From NCBI GenBank assembly GCA_963804595.1, contig CAWDQZ010000023.1:16127-80126 (forward strand): DNA of 64,000 nt, given 5' to 3'. Position 1 is the first letter of the stretch. Every line of letters starts with the position of its first letter. Made by a program: the position numbers and the translations under genes. Of the stretch, positions 1 to 9,637 are shown piece by piece. Origin of the DNA: DASUPK01 sp963804595 (GTDB lineage Bacteria; Actinomycetota; Thermoleophilia; Solirubrobacterales; 70-9). The notes below the pieces were generated by a model. The model had not been told where the DNA came from and did no database searches. It saw nothing but the letters and a program-made list of their open reading frames with translations.

Positions 1-44
1 CTCGGTGGCCGTGATCAGACGCGCAGCGCTAGCGGCAGCCAGGC

Positions 45-78
45 CGCTCTACTAAGAGCGAGGGGCATAGGCCCCGAG
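45..78 (-). terminator. possible tandem hairpins downstream of the 2-oxoglutarate dehydrogenase gene
   Basis: Two small inverted repeats lie just past the stop of the leftmost minus-strand gene. One is CGCTCT/AGAGCG with a 4-base loop (45-60); the other is GGGGC/GCCCC with a short loop (about 63-77). Neither is followed by a T-tract, so this is at best an atypical terminator. The first 129 bases hold no gene that I can recognise. Confidence 0.3.
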
Positions 79-129
79 CGGTTATGTGGGGCGGCCGCTT
101 GCTGCCGCGATCTGATGGCGAAGCCGTGG

Positions 130-1125
130 CTAAGCCGGATCCGCGCGGCCCATCAGGGCCGTGAGGACGATCCGCTCCTGCTCCTTGGTGTGGGCGACCG
201 CATAGCCCTCGCCCGGGCTGGCTCGAGGCGGGCGGCCGACGTAGCCGAGCTCGACGCCCTCCGGCAGCAGCTCCGGCATCCGCCGCTGCATGACTGACCA
301 GGCGCCCATGTTGCGCGGCTCCTCCTGGACCCAGACGATCTCCTTCAGCTTCGGGTAGCTGGCGATCAGCTGGGTGAGCTGTTCCTTGGCGAACGGATAG
401 AGGAGCTCGGCCCGGGCGATCGCCACGTCGTCGATTTCGTTCCGCTTGGGCGCGGCATCGATGTCGTAATAGATCTTGCCGCTGCAGAGCACCAGGCGCT
501 CGACCTTTCCCTTGTCCTTCACGTGCGGGTCGTCGAGCACGAACTCGAAGGAGCCCGCGGTGAGGTCGTCGAGGGTCGAGGTGGCGCGCGGCAGGCGCAG
601 CAGGCCCTTGGGCGTGAAGACCACCATCGGCCGCGCCTTGGCGATGTGGGCCTGGCGGCGGAGCAGGTGGAAGTACTGGGCCGCGGTCGAGGGGTTGGCG
701 AGCCGGATGTTGCCCTCGGCGGCGAGCTGGATGAAGCGCTCGATCCGCGCGCTGGAGTGCTCCGGCCCGGCGCCCTCGTAGCCGTGCGGCAGCAGCAGCG
801 TGAGCCGCGAGGTCTGGCCCCACTTCGCCTCCGCCGAGACGATGAAGCTGTCGATGATCACCTGCGCCGCGTTGCCGAAGTCGCCGAACTGGGCCTCCCA
901 GAGCACCAGGCTGTCGGGCGAATGCGCGGAGTAGCCGTACTCGAAGCCGAGGCAGGCCGACTCCGACAGCGGGCTGTTGTGGAGCTCGAGCGGCGCCTCC
1001 GCCTCCTCGAGGTTCTGGATCGGCGCGTAGCGGAGGCCGGTCTTCTCATCGTGGAGGACGAGGTGGCGGTGGGAGAAGGTGCCGCGTTCCGTGTCCTGAC
1101 CGGTCATCCGGACGTGGACTGCCAT
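130..1125 (-). CDS. kgd: 2-oxoglutarate dehydrogenase E1, C-terminal segment (downstream of a frameshift)
   Basis: This is the C-terminal part of the thiamine-diphosphate E1 component, matching the transketolase-type pyrimidine domain and the C-terminal domain of Kgd/OdhA/SucA enzymes. Recognisable stretches are GQDTERGTFSHRH, FEYGYS, LWEAQFGDF and LLPHGYEGAGPEHSSARIE. The frame joins the preceding segment seamlessly if one base near position 1120 is removed, giving ...ASLLTDG-VHVRMTGQD.... An in-frame ATG sits at 1123-1125 and another at 1105-1107, but neither has a convincing ribosome site. I therefore read this as the tail of one longer gene and not a separate gene. Without the join, the E1 active site would be split over two polypeptides. 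Confidence 0.85.
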   Translation of the reverse strand: MAVHVRMTGQDTERGTFSHRHLVLHDEKTGLRYAPIQNLEEAEAPLELHNSPLSESACLGFEYGYSAHSPDSLVLWEAQFGDFGNAAQVIIDSFIVSAEAKWGQTSRLTLLLPHGYEGAGPEHSSARIERFIQLAAEGNIRLANPSTAAQYFHLLRRQAHIAKARPMVVFTPKGLLRLPRATSTLDDLTAGSFEFVLDDPHVKDKGKVERLVLCSGKIYYDIDAAPKRNEIDDVAIARAELLYPFAKEQLTQLIASYPKLKEIVWVQEEPRNMGAWSVMQRRMPELLPEGVELGYVGRPPRASPGEGYAVAHTKEQERIVLTALMGRADPA

Positions 1126-3547
1126 CCGTGAGGAGCGAGGCCAGCGCGAGCGCCTCGGCATGGCCGAACTCGATCCCGCCATCGTCCATCGCCTCCAGAC
1201 GCTTGGAGAGCGGCTTGCGGAGCTTGCGGTGGATCGTGAAGCTGTCCGGCACCCGCAGCAGCTCCTCGTTCAGCTTGCGGAGCTCGTCTTCCGGGACGGC
1301 GGTGTCGACGCTCGGGCTGCGGGTGCGGTCGAGCTCCGAGGTGCCCGTCTGAGTCGGGTCCGCGTACTCGCCCGACTCGATCTTCTGGCGGAGATCGTCG
1401 TGCGCCGTCTTCAGCGACCTCTGCCGCTCCTCGTTGCGCTCCTGGACCTCGTCCGGAGTGACGATCCCCTGCTTGACGAGCTCCTCGGCATAGAGCTGCG
1501 ACACCGGCGCGTGCTCCTTGATCTTCTGCGCCATCAGCGGCTGGGTGTAGGCCGGCTCGTCCGTCTCGTTGTGGCCGAAGCGGCGGTAGCCGATCAGGTC
1601 GATGACGACGTCCCGGCCCCAGCGCTCGCGGTAGGCCATCGCCAGCCGGGCGGCGGCGAGACAGGCCTCCGGGTCGTCGGCGTTCACGTGGACGATCGGG
1701 ACATTGAAGCCCTTCGCCATGTCCGCGGCGTACGGGGTGGAGCGCCCCTCCTCGGGATCGGTCGTGAACCCGATCTGGTTGTTCTGGATGATGTGGACGG
1801 TGCCGCCGGTCGCGTAGCCCTTCAGCGACTGGAGGTTGAGCGTCTCGGCCACGACGCCTTGCGCCGGGAAGGCGGCGTCGCCGTGGAGCAGCACCGGGAC
1901 CGCGGCCATCGGGTCGTGCTCGAGCCGACCGTCCTTGCGGGTCGTCTGGGACGCGCGGGCGGCGCCGGTGACCACCGGGTCGACGTACTCGAGGTGACTC
2001 GGGTTCGGGTAGAGCCGCACGCCGATCTCCGAGCCGTCCTTCGCCTCGTAGACGCCGCTGTGGCCGTAGTGGTACTTGACGTCCCCGGTGCCCCCTGTCG
2101 GGATCGCGGCGAGCGACTTGACGGCCTCGATCGCCTTCGCGCCCTCGAACTCGGCGAGGATCGCCTCGATCGGCCGACCGATGTTGTGCGCCAGGACGCT
2201 GAGGCGGCCGCGGTGGGCCATCCCGATGACCACATCGTGGGCGCCCTCCGTGTGGGCCATCTCAAAGACCTCGTTGAGCATCGGGACCACCGTGTCGAGG
2301 CCCTCGATCGAGAACATCTTCTGGCCTAGATAGGCCTTCTCGAGATAGCGCTCGAAGCCGAAGATCTGGACCAGCTGGTTGAGCAGCAGGTGCTTCTCGT
2401 CCGGATCGAGCGGCTTCCGGTGCCAGCCGGTCTCGATCATGTCCCGCAGCCACATGCGCTGCTGGTGCGAGGAGAGGTGCTCGATCTGGTACGCGATCGT
2501 CCCGCAATAGGCCTCCCGCATCCGCGGCAGTGCCTCGAGCAGCGTCTCGCCCTCGACCCCGATTCGGAGGATCTCCGCCGGGATCTGAGACATCAGCTCC
2601 GGGGTCAGGTTGACGTTCTCGGGCTGGAGCGCCGGGTCGCCCTTCGGCTGGGAGCCGAGCGGGTCGAGCCGAGCGGCGAGGTGGCCGTGGGTCCGGTACG
2701 CCTTGAGCAGCGAGGTCGCCGCCTGGACGGCCTGCAGGAGCTCGTGGTCCGGCTTGGGGCCGGTTGGCCCGCTCACTCCCGGAGCCCCCGGTGCGGCCAG
2801 CGGCGGCGCCGAGGCCGAGGCGGGGTGCGCGGCGGCGATCGGGCCCGGGTCGATGCCGAGGTCGTTCGCCACCGACTCGTAGAACTCGTCCTCGTCCTGA
2901 AGCAGCTCCTCGATCCGGCGCAGGAAGGACCCCGACTCCGCCCCTTGGATCACGCGGTGGTCATAGGTCGAAGTCATCGTCATGACCTTCGAGACGCCGA
3001 GCGCCTTGATCTTCTCGGTCGGCGCGTGGCGCCACTCGACGGGATAGGCGAGTGAGCCGGCGGCGACGATCGTGCCCTGGCCGCCCATCAGGCGCGGCAC
3101 CGAGGCCACAGTCCCCAGGCCGCCGGGGTTGGTCAGGCTGACGTTGGTCCCCTGGAAGTCGTCCGCGCTGAGCTTGTTCTCCCGCGTCTTGGTGATCAGC
3201 TCCTCGTAGTAGGAATGGAAGCCGGAGAAGTCGAGCTGGTCCGCCCCCTTGATGCAGGGGACGAGCAGCGAGCGCTGGCCCCTGCGCTCGACGTCCACGG
3301 CGATGCCGAGGTTGATGCTCCCGGGCTCCACGACCGTCGGCTTGCCGTCTGCCTCCTCGTAGTGGCGGGCCATCACGGGCCACTCCTGCGCGGCCTTGAC
3401 GATCGCCCAGGCGATCAGGTGGGTGAAGCTCACCTTCATGCCGCGCTCCTTGAGCACCGCGTTCAGCGCCTTGCGCTTGGCGTCGAGCGTGTCGACTGCG
3501 AGCTCGCGGAACGAGGTCGCCGTCGGGATCGAGCGGCTCTCGTTCAT
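1046..3547 (-). CDS. kgd: 2-oxoglutarate dehydrogenase: E2 succinyltransferase catalytic domain plus N-terminal E1 region
   Basis: The first ~230 residues are the E2 acyltransferase catalytic domain (PTATSFREL, VSFTHLIAWA, VSLTNPGGLGTVASVPRLM, and the catalytic STYDHRVIQGAESG). A linker rich in Ala/Pro follows, then the E1 dehydrogenase domain with thiamine-diphosphate elements (GMAHRGRLSVLAHNIGRP, LHGDAAFPAQGVVAETLNLQ, HIIQNNQIGFTTD). This E2cat-E1 fusion is typical of actinobacterial Kgd/OdhA. The segment ends early in a foreign frame because of the frameshift near 1120. Its ATG at 3547 overlaps the upstream TGA as ATGA. However, family-conserved residues (KPLRGPAASLARAM) continue upstream of that ATG in the same frame, so the true N-terminus lies further up. 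Confidence 0.9.
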   Translation of the reverse strand: MNESRSIPTATSFRELAVDTLDAKRKALNAVLKERGMKVSFTHLIAWAIVKAAQEWPVMARHYEEADGKPTVVEPGSINLGIAVDVERRGQRSLLVPCIKGADQLDFSGFHSYYEELITKTRENKLSADDFQGTNVSLTNPGGLGTVASVPRLMGGQGTIVAAGSLAYPVEWRHAPTEKIKALGVSKVMTMTSTYDHRVIQGAESGSFLRRIEELLQDEDEFYESVANDLGIDPGPIAAAHPASASAPPLAAPGAPGVSGPTGPKPDHELLQAVQAATSLLKAYRTHGHLAARLDPLGSQPKGDPALQPENVNLTPELMSQIPAEILRIGVEGETLLEALPRMREAYCGTIAYQIEHLSSHQQRMWLRDMIETGWHRKPLDPDEKHLLLNQLVQIFGFERYLEKAYLGQKMFSIEGLDTVVPMLNEVFEMAHTEGAHDVVIGMAHRGRLSVLAHNIGRPIEAILAEFEGAKAIEAVKSLAAIPTGGTGDVKYHYGHSGVYEAKDGSEIGVRLYPNPSHLEYVDPVVTGAARASQTTRKDGRLEHDPMAAVPVLLHGDAAFPAQGVVAETLNLQSLKGYATGGTVHIIQNNQIGFTTDPEEGRSTPYAADMAKGFNVPIVHVNADDPEACLAAARLAMAYRERWGRDVVIDLIGYRRFGHNETDEPAYTQPLMAQKIKEHAPVSQLYAEELVKQGIVTPDEVQERNEERQRSLKTAHDDLRQKIESGEYADPTQTGTSELDRTRSPSVDTAVPEDELRKLNEELLRVPDSFTIHRKLRKPLSKRLEAMDDGGIEFGHAEALALASLLTDGSPRPDDRSGHGTRHLLPPPPRPPR

Positions 3548-4497
3548 CGCCCTCGCAAGGCTGGCGGCGGGCCCGCGGAGCGGCTTCGTCTCTCCTTCCA
3601 CCGCGGCTGCGCCGCCACGCCGTTGCCTCCTCCATTGAGGACATCGGCCTTCGTGATCTTGCCTCCGGCTCCGGTTCCCTTGACGCTCTTCAGATCGACG
3701 CCGTTCGCCTGCGCAGCGCGGCGGGCAACTGGAGTGGCTTTCGCGCCATCGCCTGACTCCGTGGAGGTCGCGGGCTCCGCGACGGCCTCGGTATCGGCGG
3801 GCACGGCGGTGGAGCCCGACGGCGCGTCGCCCTTCGTCATCTCGGCGAGGGGCTTGCCGACCTCGACCGTCTCGTCGGGACCGACCAGGATCTTGGTGAT
3901 CGTGCCGGAGGCGGGGGCCGGGACCTCGGCATCCACCTTGTCGGTGGAGACCTCGACGACGGTGTCGCCCTCGGCGATCTGGTCGCCCTCGGAGACGTGC
4001 CACTCGAGGACCGTGCCCTCGGTCACCGACTCTCCCATCTCGGGCATGACGATCTCGAGGCCGCCGCCCTCCAGCGTCTTCCCGGCCGAGACCGACGCGT
4101 CGTCGGTGGTCGCCTTCTCGCCGCCGTCGGAGCTGGGCTCTTCGGCGGCCGCAGTGGCCACGCCGTTCGACTCCGCCTCGGGGTTGGCGCCCTCGTTCTC
4201 GGTGTCAGTCTCCTCGGCGGACGCCTCGGACTGCTCGGGCGGGCCGCCATTCGGATCGATCTCGGCGAGCGGCTTGCCGACGTCGATCTCCTCGTCGACC
4301 TGGACCATGATCTTTGTGACGGTGCCGGAGGCGGGGGCGGGCACCTCGGCGTCGACTTTGTCGGTCGAGACCTCCACCATCGTCTGCCCTTCCTCGACCG
4401 AATCCCCCTCCGAGACATGCCATTCGAGCACGGTGCCCTCGGTCACCGATTCACCCATCTCGGGCATCAGAAGCTGGACCGTCTGCTTAGTGGCCAT
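3544..4497 (-). CDS. N-terminal double lipoyl domain and peripheral-subunit-binding segment of the 2-oxoglutarate dehydrogenase polypeptide
   Basis: There are two near-identical lipoyl domains (about residues 5-80 and 150-230). Each carries the MPEMGESVTEGTVLEWHVSE start and the lipoylation motif STDKVDAEVPAPASG, whose Lys would be lipoylated. An acidic linker separates them. A peripheral-subunit-binding domain follows (about 255-300; ATPVARRAAQANGVDL, VKGTGAGGKITKADV). The ATG at 4497 is preceded by AAGGGGA. After GGGNGVAA the frame drifts into a basic, non-conserved tail, while the -1 frame continues the conserved E2 sequence. One missing base near 3625 would fuse this segment to the downstream E2-E1 part as a protein of about 1,450 residues. 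Classical actinobacterial Kgd lacks lipoyl domains, so this architecture is unusual. Confidence 0.88.
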   Translation of the reverse strand: MATKQTVQLLMPEMGESVTEGTVLEWHVSEGDSVEEGQTMVEVSTDKVDAEVPAPASGTVTKIMVQVDEEIDVGKPLAEIDPNGGPPEQSEASAEETDTENEGANPEAESNGVATAAAEEPSSDGGEKATTDDASVSAGKTLEGGGLEIVMPEMGESVTEGTVLEWHVSEGDQIAEGDTVVEVSTDKVDAEVPAPASGTITKILVGPDETVEVGKPLAEMTKGDAPSGSTAVPADTEAVAEPATSTESGDGAKATPVARRAAQANGVDLKSVKGTGAGGKITKADVLNGGGNGVAAQPRWKERRSRSAGPPPALRGR

Positions 4498-4517
4498 TCC
4501 CCTTAGTAACTGTATGA

Positions 4518-4545
4518 CGTTCCCTGAGGCTGCTTCGCAGGAACG
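4518..4545 (-). terminator. hairpin between the zinc-ribbon gene and the 2-oxoglutarate dehydrogenase gene
   Basis: The arms CGTTC(C)CTG and CAGGAACG form about 8 base pairs with one bulge. They start 3 bases after the stop of the upstream minus-strand gene and lie 20 bases before the start of the next. There is no T-run. It could be a weak terminator, an attenuator or an operator. Confidence 0.4.
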
Positions 4546-4548
4546 CTC

Positions 4549-4863
4549 TTACCCGATCCGGGCGATGAGATCGACGGCGGGCCAGCCCTGCTCGCGGAGG
4601 AATTCCCGGGTCGGCGCGGTCGTCTCGCAGAAGGCGCATGCGATCTCATCGGAGAACCCGACCGGCGCGGCGATCGCGATCGGCATGTCGCACGCCGGGC
4701 AGGCGAGCGAGCGGCTCCCGAGCCAGGCCGCTTTCTCGGCCGGCCGGAGCTCGACGCGCCCGGCCGCGGCGCTCAGGCGCTCGTCGCGCTCTGCGCCGGG
4801 GTTGCTCGCCGGGTCGTAGAAGATCCCCACGCGATGATTATTGCGCTCGCAGCCCCTGGGCAA
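4549..4863 (-). CDS. small zinc-ribbon protein, function unknown
   Basis: A protein of about 93-104 residues with two Cys pairs, CPAC (in SLACPACDMP) and CAFC (in IACAFCETT), about 20 residues apart. This is a treble-clef/zinc-ribbon pattern that probably binds one zinc. A TTG at 4863 with GGGGG just upstream gives the longest form. A GTG at 4828-4830 (MGIFYDPASN) is an alternative start. There is no transmembrane segment. It lies directly upstream of the 2-oxoglutarate dehydrogenase gene on the same strand, separated by a hairpin, and diverges from the fatty acyl-CoA reductase gene. I do not recognise a named family. Confidence 0.6.
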   Translation of the reverse strand: MPRGCERNNHRVGIFYDPASNPGAERDERLSAAAGRVELRPAEKAAWLGSRSLACPACDMPIAIAAPVGFSDEIACAFCETTAPTREFLREQGWPAVDLIARIG

Positions 4864-4933
4864 AACCCCCGAGCGGCTCAGGCCGCGTGCGGTGTAAGTT
4901 CCGCTCTGAGCGTGGAACGTTGGGAGAGGTGAG

Positions 4934-6955
<2,022 letters not shown>

Positions 6956-6959
6956 AGCG

Positions 6960-8639
6960 GTGGCCACCGCGCAACGCCGGCTGAAGCACTGGGGCTGGGG
7001 CTACGAGGACCAGCAGCCCGCGAAGGAGGAGATCGAGCAAATCGCCAGGGCGGTGACCGACCGCCTCGGCTTCGAGATCGATGAGATCGAGGAGCCGGTC
7101 TCCCTCGACGCGGTCGAGCTCCGCGAGCCTCGGCTCAGGGCTCCCAAGCGGTTCGCGCAGATCTTCTCCGACGACCGCTACGACCGGCTCTCCCACGCCC
7201 TCGGCAAGGCCTACCGGGACATCGTCCGCGGCTTCCGGGGGGAGTTCCCCAATCCGCCCGACCTGGTGGCCTACCCGGAGTCGGCTGAGGACGTCGACCT
7301 GGTCCTCAACTACTGCGCCGACGAGAAGGCGGCGGCGATCCCGTACGGCGGGGGTACGAGCGTCGTGGGCGGAGTGGAGCCCAGGGGCTTGGATGACTAC
7401 AAGGGCGTCGTCTCGATCGACATGCGGCGCATGGACCGGGTCCTGGAGGTGGACCCGATCTCGATGGCCGCGAGGATCCAGGCCGGTGCGACCGGGCCGC
7501 GCCTCGAGGAGCAGCTCCGGGAGCACGGGCTGACGCTCCGCCACTTTCCCCAGTCGTTCGAGTACTCGACGCTGGGCGGCTGGATCGCCACCCGTGCCGG
7601 GGGGCACTTCGCCACGCTCTACACGCACATCGACGACCTCGTCGAGTCGATCCACGCAGTGAGCCTCGACGGGGAGTGGGAGAGCCGGCGGCTTCCCGGG
7701 TCGGGGGCCGGCCCGAGCCCCGACCGGATGCTGCTCGGCTCGGAGGGCATCCTGGCGGTGATCGTCGACGCCTGGGTGCGGGTCCGGGAGCGGCCCACCG
7801 AGAAGGTCTCCGCCGCGGTCGCCTTCGACGACTTTGCCTCGGGGGCCGAGGCGGTCCGGGAGATCTCCCAGGCCGGCCTCTATCCGTCGAACTGTCGGCT
7901 GCTCGATGCGGTCGAGTCGGAGACCTCCTCCGCCGGTCCGCCCGGCAAGGCGATCCTCGTGCTCGGCTTCGAGTCGGCCCACCACCCGGTCGAGGACGCG
8001 CTCGCGCTGGCGATCGAAGCCGCCGCCGGTCACGGGGGCGAGCCCGGCGAGGTCAAGCTGCAGACGGCCGACCAGCCTGGTGCGCAGGCGCGCCGCGAGG
8101 CCCCCGCGCCGTCCGCTCCCGGCGACGACCCGGTCAACGCCTGGCGCCACGCCTTCCTCTTCGCTCCTTACCTGCGGGACTCACTGGTCGCCTGCGGGGT
8201 CCTGTCCGACACCTTCGAGACGGCGATCACCTGGGACCGGTTCCCCGACTTCCACGCCGAGGTGACCGACACTGCGATCAAGGCCGTTGCCGAGGCCACC
8301 GGTGGGCCCTCGGAGGGGCCGGGGTCGCCGCGGATCAGCTGCCGCTTCACCCACGTCTACCCCGACGGCCCGGCGCCGTACTACACGGTGCTCGCCCGGG
8401 CCCGGCGGGGCGACGAGGTCGCTCAGTGGGACGAGATCAAGGCGGCGGTCTCCGATGCCGTGATCGACGCCGGCGGGACGATCACGCACCACCACGCCGT
8501 CGGCCGGGACCACCGCCCCTGGTATGACCGCCAGCGGCCCGATCCGTTCGCCGATGCGGTGCGGGGTGCCAAGCGGGCGGTCGACCCGACCGCCGTGCTC
8601 AACCCAGGGGTCCTGATAGATCCGGCTCGCGACGAATAA
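6960..8639 (+). CDS. alkyldihydroxyacetonephosphate synthase-like FAD flavoprotein
   Basis: 559 residues with a vanillyl-alcohol-oxidase-type FAD-binding domain (PYGGGTSVVGGV near residue 125) and the AGPS-typical segment HFPQSFEYSTLGGWIATRAG. Near residue 510 is the triple-His THHHAVGRDH motif, which in alkyl-DHAP synthase is needed for catalysis. In that family the enzyme replaces the acyl chain of acyl-DHAP with a long-chain alcohol to form an ether bond. It begins with GTG 4 bases after the fatty acyl-CoA reductase gene, which would supply the alcohol. A DHAP acyltransferase is not visible nearby. Bacterial members of the family have also been annotated loosely as FAD-linked oxidases, so the exact substrate is an inference. 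Confidence 0.85.
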   Translation: MATAQRRLKHWGWGYEDQQPAKEEIEQIARAVTDRLGFEIDEIEEPVSLDAVELREPRLRAPKRFAQIFSDDRYDRLSHALGKAYRDIVRGFRGEFPNPPDLVAYPESAEDVDLVLNYCADEKAAAIPYGGGTSVVGGVEPRGLDDYKGVVSIDMRRMDRVLEVDPISMAARIQAGATGPRLEEQLREHGLTLRHFPQSFEYSTLGGWIATRAGGHFATLYTHIDDLVESIHAVSLDGEWESRRLPGSGAGPSPDRMLLGSEGILAVIVDAWVRVRERPTEKVSAAVAFDDFASGAEAVREISQAGLYPSNCRLLDAVESETSSAGPPGKAILVLGFESAHHPVEDALALAIEAAAGHGGEPGEVKLQTADQPGAQARREAPAPSAPGDDPVNAWRHAFLFAPYLRDSLVACGVLSDTFETAITWDRFPDFHAEVTDTAIKAVAEATGGPSEGPGSPRISCRFTHVYPDGPAPYYTVLARARRGDEVAQWDEIKAAVSDAVIDAGGTITHHHAVGRDHRPWYDRQRPDPFADAVRGAKRAVDPTAVLNPGVLIDPARDE

Positions 8640-8683
8640 AAGCGTTCCCGCGGTCTGATTCCGGTCACTACCCTTCCGAATCC

Positions 8684-9637
8684 ATGGCCGGTCCCCTGAC
8701 CAGGGAAAGGCCCGAGACGCAGGCACCCGAAGCGGCTGCCGACGTCCCGGCCCCCACGCCCCGCCGCGGCACTTTGCGCGCGGTGATCGTCGCCCTGCGT
8801 CCGCAGGAGTGGGTCAAGAACCTCCTCGTCTTCGCCGGGCTCCTGTTCTCGGCGAAGTTCAGGGACTTCGACGCGGTGGTCGACGCGACGATCACCTTCG
8901 CCGCGTTCTGCATGGTCGCCTCGGCCGGCTATCTCGTCAACGACGCGCACGACGTCAACGAGGATCGTCAGCACCCGACGAAGCGCTTCCGGCCCATCGC
9001 CGCAGGGGAGCTCGCCATCCCCACTGCGATCGGGCTCGCGATCGTGCTGGCCGTCGCGGCGCTCGCCGGCTCGGCGATTCTCGAGGGCCTCGAGGTCGGC
9101 GGCCTCGTCCTGGCCTACGGAGTCGGCACGACGCTCTACTCCTACGTGCTCAAGCACGAGGTGATCCTCGACGTGATGACGATCTCCGGCCTGTTCGTGC
9201 TCCGGGTGCTGGCCGGTGCGGTGGCCGTGGGCGCCGATGCGTCCGCCTTCTTGCTCCTCTGTACTGGCATGGTCGCCCTGTTCCTGGGATTCACGAAGCG
9301 CCGTCAGGAGGCCACCTCAGAGCTGCACGCGGGAACGAAGAGCCGTCCGGTGCTCGAGCACTACTCCATCCCGTTCCTCGACCAGATGGTCGCGATGGTC
9401 ACCGCCGCGACGGTGATGAGCTACGCGATCTACGCGGTCAACTCGCCTCTGATCGGCTCGAAGATGCTGGCCACCCTGCCGCCGGTCCTCTACGGCATCT
9501 TCCGGTACCTCTACCTGATCTACGACCGCAAGGACACGCGCTCAACGGACTCCATCCTGCTCGAGGACTACGGGATGATCGGCGCCGGCGTCACCTGGGT
9601 GGCGAGCGTCGTCATCCTGCTCGCGATTTACCACTGA
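8684..9637 (+). CDS. ubiA: UbiA-family decaprenyl-phosphate phosphoribosyltransferase
   Basis: 317 residues, polytopic membrane protein (about 8-9 hydrophobic segments) after a 30-residue Pro/Ala-rich cytoplasmic tail. LRPQEWVKNLLVFAG, the Asp-rich NDAHDVNED motif and HPTKRFRPIAAGEL are hallmarks of the phosphoribosyl-transferring branch (Rv3806c-like). The second motif lies in SYVLKHEVILDVM. In mycobacteria this enzyme makes decaprenylphosphoryl-5-phosphoribose, the arabinose donor precursor. It probably shares an operon with the two ether-lipid genes (44-base gap). Its stop overlaps the end of the convergent regulator gene by 26 bases. Confidence 0.88.
   Translation: MAGPLTRERPETQAPEAAADVPAPTPRRGTLRAVIVALRPQEWVKNLLVFAGLLFSAKFRDFDAVVDATITFAAFCMVASAGYLVNDAHDVNEDRQHPTKRFRPIAAGELAIPTAIGLAIVLAVAALAGSAILEGLEVGGLVLAYGVGTTLYSYVLKHEVILDVMTISGLFVLRVLAGAVAVGADASAFLLLCTGMVALFLGFTKRRQEATSELHAGTKSRPVLEHYSIPFLDQMVAMVTAATVMSYAIYAVNSPLIGSKMLATLPPVLYGIFRYLYLIYDRKDTRSTDSILLEDYGMIGAGVTWVASVVILLAIYH

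Noticed and set aside
1160..2329. Long plus-strand open frame of 389 codons opposite the E1 domain
   Set aside because: It is the antisense of a conserved E1 coding region; in such GC-rich DNA the opposite strand stays open by chance. The product is Arg/Val/Leu-rich with no motif.
3547..4497. Treating the lipoyl segment and the E2-E1 segment as a natural two-gene operon
   Set aside because: The ATGA overlap is appealing, but conserved E2 residues continue upstream of the ATG in the second frame, so a frameshift is the better reading. I keep the alternative open in the findings.
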